A DNA stretch of 64,000 bases from Embleya hyalina (lineage in GTDB: Bacteria > Actinomycetota > Actinomycetes > Streptomycetales > Streptomycetaceae), in NCBI RefSeq assembly GCF_003967355.1, contig NZ_BIFH01000016.1, positions 62,001 through 126,000 of the forward strand, written 5' to 3'. Below are positions 60,974 through 64,000 of this stretch, piece by piece; the first letter of the stretch is position 1, and each line of letters begins with the position of its first letter. The position numbers and the translations under genes are program-made. The notes under the pieces were generated by a model. The model did not search any database. It saw nothing but the letters and a program-made list of their open reading frames with translations, and was not told the origin of the DNA.

Positions 60974-62326
60974 GTGCACACCATCGAGGACGTACCCACC
61001 GCACCGGGCGCTCTGCCCGGCGTAGGACACCTCCACCTCCTGGCCGGTCGTCGGCTGCGCTTCCTCGAATCACTGCCCGGGGTGGGGCCCTTGGTGCGGA
61101 TCAGACTGGGCACCGCGCCGGTGTACGTGGTGACCGACCCCGTTCTGGTGCATCAGGTGCAGTCGTCCAAGGGCCGCAGCTTCGGGCGGGGCAAACAGTT
61201 CGAACGCATGATCCCGCTTCTCGGACACGGCGTGATCACCTCCGACGGGGAGCTGTACCACCGGCAACGGCGGGTCATCCAGAAGGCGTTCACCCCGGCG
61301 CACATCGAGCGGCACGTGGCCTCGATCCATCGGCGCACGAAGGAGTCGTGCGCCGACTGGAAGCCGGGCCGACCGGTGGACGTCCTCGAGGTGATGAAGG
61401 CCCTCTCGGTGGCCGTGACGGCGGAGACCCTGTTCTCCAACCGTCTGCCCGAGGGCGTCCTGGCCCAATTGCACCGGGTGTTGCCGGTGATCGAGCGGGC
61501 GGCGGTGGAGCGGCCGATGTTGCCGAAGGTGGTGGATCGGCTGCCGCTGCCGTACGTCCGGCGCGGGGACGAGGCCATGGCCCGGATGCGCGCGTTGGTG
61601 GACGAGGCCGTCGCCGCGTGCCGTGAGCGGTCCCCGGAGGGCGGCGGCGACGTGGTGGCGCACCTGCTCGCCGCCCGCGACCCGGACACGGGGCGGCCGT
61701 TGGCCGACGACCTGATCCGCGACGAGGTCATCGCGATGCTGATCGGCGGGGTGGCGAACGTCCCGACCACGCTGTCCTGGGCGTGGTACCACCTGGCCCT
61801 GCGCCCGGGAGCGGAGCGGCGGATGCTCGCCGAGATCGCCGGGATCGCGGGGACCGCCGAACCGGGCCACGCCGTGACGACGTCGACCGATCCCCGGGCG
61901 CTGCCGTACACGCGGGCGGTGATGTACGAGGCGATGCGCCTGCACTCGGTGCAGTTGGTGACCCAACGCACCACGGCGGCCGTGGAGTTGGGTGGCTTCA
62001 TGCTGCCGAGCGGCACCGATACCGCGTACAGCCAGCACTCCCTGCACACCGACCCGCGCTTCTGCCGCCGGCCGGAGGCATTCTCCCCGGAGCGCTGGCT
62101 CCCGGGCAGCGACTGGAAACCGCCGCGGCACTCCTTCGTGCCCTTCGGCGGTGGCCGGTTCAAGTGCATCGGCGACAACTTCGCCGTCGCCGAGATGATG
62201 GCCACGCTGGTGGCGGTCGGCGGTTCGTGGCGCCTGACCCTGCGACCCGACACGCGGGTGCGAACATCCCTACGGGAGCCCATCCCCGGCCCGAGAGGAC
62301 TGATGCTGGTTCCGGAGCCGATCTGA
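60974..62326 (+). CDS. Second cytochrome P450 of the terpene cluster
   Basis: 450-residue P450, divergent from the first. Haem loop FVPFGGGRFKCIG with Cys at 398, helix-K motif YEAMR, PERF segment FSPERW. Helix I reads ANVPTTLSWAWYHLA, again with Pro in place of the conserved acid. The GTG at 60974 follows GAAGGG; the open frame upstream is not conserved. Probably a second oxidation step of the same terpenoid. Confidence 0.92.
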   Translation: MHTIEDVPTAPGALPGVGHLHLLAGRRLRFLESLPGVGPLVRIRLGTAPVYVVTDPVLVHQVQSSKGRSFGRGKQFERMIPLLGHGVITSDGELYHRQRRVIQKAFTPAHIERHVASIHRRTKESCADWKPGRPVDVLEVMKALSVAVTAETLFSNRLPEGVLAQLHRVLPVIERAAVERPMLPKVVDRLPLPYVRRGDEAMARMRALVDEAVAACRERSPEGGGDVVAHLLAARDPDTGRPLADDLIRDEVIAMLIGGVANVPTTLSWAWYHLALRPGAERRMLAEIAGIAGTAEPGHAVTTSTDPRALPYTRAVMYEAMRLHSVQLVTQRTTAAVELGGFMLPSGTDTAYSQHSLHTDPRFCRRPEAFSPERWLPGSDWKPPRHSFVPFGGGRFKCIGDNFAVAEMMATLVAVGGSWRLTLRPDTRVRTSLREPIPGPRGLMLVPEPI

Positions 62327-62330
62327 CCCG

Positions 62331-62371
62331 CGCGTGGCGGCGGCTTCGCCGGTGCACGAACCGGCCACGCG
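62331..62371. terminator. Terminator between convergent genes
   Basis: CGCGTGGC (62331-62338) pairs with GCCACGCG (62364-62371); the loop holds a further GC-rich stem. Lies between the second P450 and the reductase gene. Confidence 0.5.
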
Positions 62372-62382
62372 GGGCCCGGCGT

Positions 62383-63099
62383 TCACCCGCCCGACGCCGG
62401 GCCGCGCGCGTGGGCGAGCGCGCTGGGGGTCCGGCAGCCGACGATCGCCGGCGCCTCCCGGACGAGTTCGTCGTCGGTGAGCGCCGCCACCATGAACAGG
62501 GCGAAGTCCACCCGGCGGGTGCGGTCGCTGGCCAGCACCGGGTCGCCCACGTGCCGGCTCCACACGGGCAGGCCCTCGCTGTCCCCCTCCTTCAGGGTGC
62601 TGCCGCGCACCACCGTCCATCGGGTGTCGCTGTCGAACACCCGCCGGCACGCCTCGACCTGGTCGTCGATCTCCACGGCCCGGACGAGCCTGCCCAGCAC
62701 GGTGGCGATCCGCACGCCCAGGGTGAACATCCGCGAGTACCGGTCCTCGCCGTCGCGCGTGATGTGCCAACCGCAGGAGAAGACCAGGCGCGCGCCCGGT
62801 CGGGCGTGGTCGAGCACCGCCTGCGCCGTGCCGGACGCGTACTGCCGCACACCCCACGGCACCAGCACCGTCAGCACCCCATCGCACCCCTCGACCGCAC
62901 GCCGGATCACGTCCGGGTCGTTCGTGGGCCCGGGAACGACGGTCATCCTGCCGTCGAACGCGGCCAGTTTCGGCACACTCTGCTCCCGGCACACACCGAC
63001 CACCTCGTAGCCGCGCTCCAGGCACCGCCGAACCATGTACTGCCCGAGCTTGCCCGAGGCTCCGACGACGCAGACCTTCCTCATGCCTTCCGCACCCAT
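62383..63099 (-). CDS. NAD(P)-binding reductase, atypical SDR
   Basis: 238-residue Rossmann protein with the motif VCVVGASGKLGQYMVRR near residue 10 and VVRGSTLKEGDSEG later, like NmrA-type short-chain dehydrogenases. The Ser-Tyr-Lys triad of classical SDRs is not evident. Divergent from the TetR gene, with which it shares two operators. Likely part of terpenoid tailoring or a response to the product. Confidence 0.85.
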   Translation of the reverse strand: MGAEGMRKVCVVGASGKLGQYMVRRCLERGYEVVGVCREQSVPKLAAFDGRMTVVPGPTNDPDVIRRAVEGCDGVLTVLVPWGVRQYASGTAQAVLDHARPGARLVFSCGWHITRDGEDRYSRMFTLGVRIATVLGRLVRAVEIDDQVEACRRVFDSDTRWTVVRGSTLKEGDSEGLPVWSRHVGDPVLASDRTRRVDFALFMVAALTDDELVREAPAIVGCRTPSALAHARGPASGG

Positions 63100-63125
63100 G
63101 GCGCAACCCTTCGTCGCAATGCCGA

Positions 63126-63140
63126 CCTTATCTTGTAAGG
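63126..63140. promoter_or_regulatory. TetR operator copy 1 (CCTTA-n5-TAAGG)
   Basis: Perfect inverted repeat between the divergent reductase and TetR genes; its centre is 23 bases from copy 2. Confidence 0.65.
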
Positions 63141-63148
63141 CAAGTTAG

Positions 63149-63163
63149 CCTTATGTCGTAAGG
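63149..63163. promoter_or_regulatory. TetR operator copy 2 (CCTTA-n5-TAAGG)
   Basis: Second perfect copy. The intervening GGCAAGTTAGCC joins both copies into a larger, nearly symmetric block. Confidence 0.65.
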
Positions 63164-63193
63164 TGGTCAACGGCAACGAACAAGGAGGGGTGC

Positions 63194-63895
63194 ATGACGG
63201 AGGCAGCCAGGCGACGCGGCGGCCGTTCGACCCGCACGCCGCTCAGTCGCGAGCGGGTGATCGCCACGGCGATGGCGGTGGCCGACGAGAAGGGCACGGC
63301 CGCCCTCACCATGCGCGCCATCGCCGAACCCCTGGGCGTCGAGGCGATGTCCCTCTACCACCACGTCGCGGGTCGCGAGGAGGTCCTGGACGGCATGGTG
63401 GACGCGGTCTTCGCCGAGATCGACCTACCGCCGCTCGGCACCGACTGGAAAGCCGCCATGCGCCACCGGGCGACCTCGGCCCGCACGGCGCTGCGCCGCC
63501 ACCCCTGGGCGGTGGCCCTCCTCGATTCCCGCGCCCACCCGGGCCCCGCGACCCTGCGTCACCACGACGCCGTCGTCGGCGCCCTGCGCACGGCGGGCTT
63601 CTCCGTCCCGATGACCGCGCACGCCGTCTCCCTGATCGACAGCTACGTGTACGGATACGTCATCCAGGAACTGAGCCTGCCGTTCGCCGGCACGGCGGAC
63701 CTGACCGAGATCACCGACGAATTCCTGCACGACCTCCCCGCCGACACCTACCCGCATCTGACCGAACTGGCCACGGAGTTGGCCCGAACCCCCGACTACG
63801 ACCCGGCCGGGGAATTCGCCTACGGCCTGACCCTGATCCTCGACGCCCTACACCCGACCGGCACTCGCCCCGCCGCCGGCATCGCCGACCAGTAG
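63194..63895 (+). CDS. TetR-family regulator with TetR_C_1-type ligand domain
   Basis: 233-residue regulator. The HTH is at about residues 20-65 (TAALTMRAIAEPLGVEAMSL then YHHV), the ligand domain after residue 80 with SLIDSYVYGYVIQELSLPF, typical of the TetR_C_1 group. The ATG follows AAGGAGG. Probably represses itself and the divergent reductase through the two operators. Confidence 0.92.
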   Translation: MTEAARRRGGRSTRTPLSRERVIATAMAVADEKGTAALTMRAIAEPLGVEAMSLYHHVAGREEVLDGMVDAVFAEIDLPPLGTDWKAAMRHRATSARTALRRHPWAVALLDSRAHPGPATLRHHDAVVGALRTAGFSVPMTAHAVSLIDSYVYGYVIQELSLPFAGTADLTEITDEFLHDLPADTYPHLTELATELARTPDYDPAGEFAYGLTLILDALHPTGTRPAAGIADQ

Positions 63896-64000
63896 CGGAA
63901 GAAAGATCTCGTCGACGATCTCTTCCAGGGCCCGGTCGGGGGCGGCGGCGAAGGTCGTCAGGAATTCGTGGCGCAGCAGGTCGAACGGGAGGGACTTGAT
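63848..64000 (-). CDS. C-terminal part of a gene entering from the right, probably TetR-like
   Basis: Open minus-strand frame of 50 codons ending at the TAG at 63850-63848. It reads LPFDLLRHEFLTTF, then RALEEIVDEIFLPLLVG, the usual helix and end of a TetR-family ligand domain. It overlaps the 3' end of the TetR gene at 63194 by 48 bases, tail to tail. The rest lies outside the window. Confidence 0.55.
   Translation of the reverse strand: MKSLPFDLLRHEFLTTFAAAPDRALEEIVDEIFLPLLVGDAGGGASAGRV

Overview
This 64-kb window is very GC-rich, with G/C at nearly every third codon position, Shine-Dalgarno-led ATG and GTG starts, and short or overlapping intergenic gaps. The gene families point to a high-GC actinomycete: a SigC-type ECF sigma factor, mycothiol-type DinB/TIGR03086 proteins, an assimilatory nitrate reductase fused to a flavoprotein reductase, MocR and GlxA-like regulators, a SpoIIE-type phosphatase and a terpene synthase/P450 cluster. 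A Streptomycetaceae chromosome (Streptomyces/Embleya-like) is the best guess. I see no tRNA, rRNA, CRISPR, insertion sequence or prophage. Most of the window reads as accessory chromosome of single genes and small operons.

Region by region. 1-6.4 kb: a VanX-like dipeptidase (cut by the left edge), a TAT-exported alkaline phosphatase, a GNAT acetyltransferase, a metal-receptor-like protein, a PPOX flavoprotein, a CatB-type acyltransferase, then a TetR gene divergent from an AhpD-like gene with two operators between them. 6.5-16 kb: TIGR03086 protein, siderophore-interacting reductase, 3-hydroxyisobutyryl-CoA hydrolase, glutamate decarboxylase, P-loop ATPase, DHA2 exporter, pentapeptide protein, MOSC protein. 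16-20.4 kb: one 1430-residue nitrate reductase-flavoprotein fusion. 20.6-22.4 kb: an isolated LanB C-terminal-like (thiopeptide-type) protein facing a LuxR-type regulator and a possible 42-residue Gly/Cys-rich peptide. 22.5-25.4 kb: FUSC membrane protein and an HTH/Clp-N protein with a duplicated palindrome at their junction. 25.5-34.3 kb: methyltransferase, DinB protein, two paralogous GlxA-like regulators flanking a secreted trypsin-like protease, a Klenow-type DNA polymerase, a WYL regulator, RidA.

34.3-40 kb is a copper-handling block: a SigC-like sigma factor, a membrane protein with a His/Met-rich loop, a small membrane protein, a P1B copper ATPase and a PCuAC-type chaperone; the last three overlap by 4 bases each. 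40-57 kb holds a DMT transporter divergent from a LysR gene, a Cys-rich/pentapeptide fusion, an unrecognised 263-residue protein, a RibD-like reductase, a MocR gene broken by one frameshift, a metallophosphoesterase, PP2C and cyclodeaminase genes, small membrane proteins, a PAS-GAF-SpoIIE phosphatase, a group II decarboxylase and its Lrp-type regulator.

57.4-64 kb is a small terpenoid cluster: flavodoxin-like protein, terpene synthase overlapping a P450 by 80 bases, a second divergent P450, an NAD(P)-binding reductase and a TetR gene sharing two operators with it. A partial gene, probably another TetR-type regulator, enters from the right edge. Eight strong hairpins, most of them between convergent genes, mark likely terminators.
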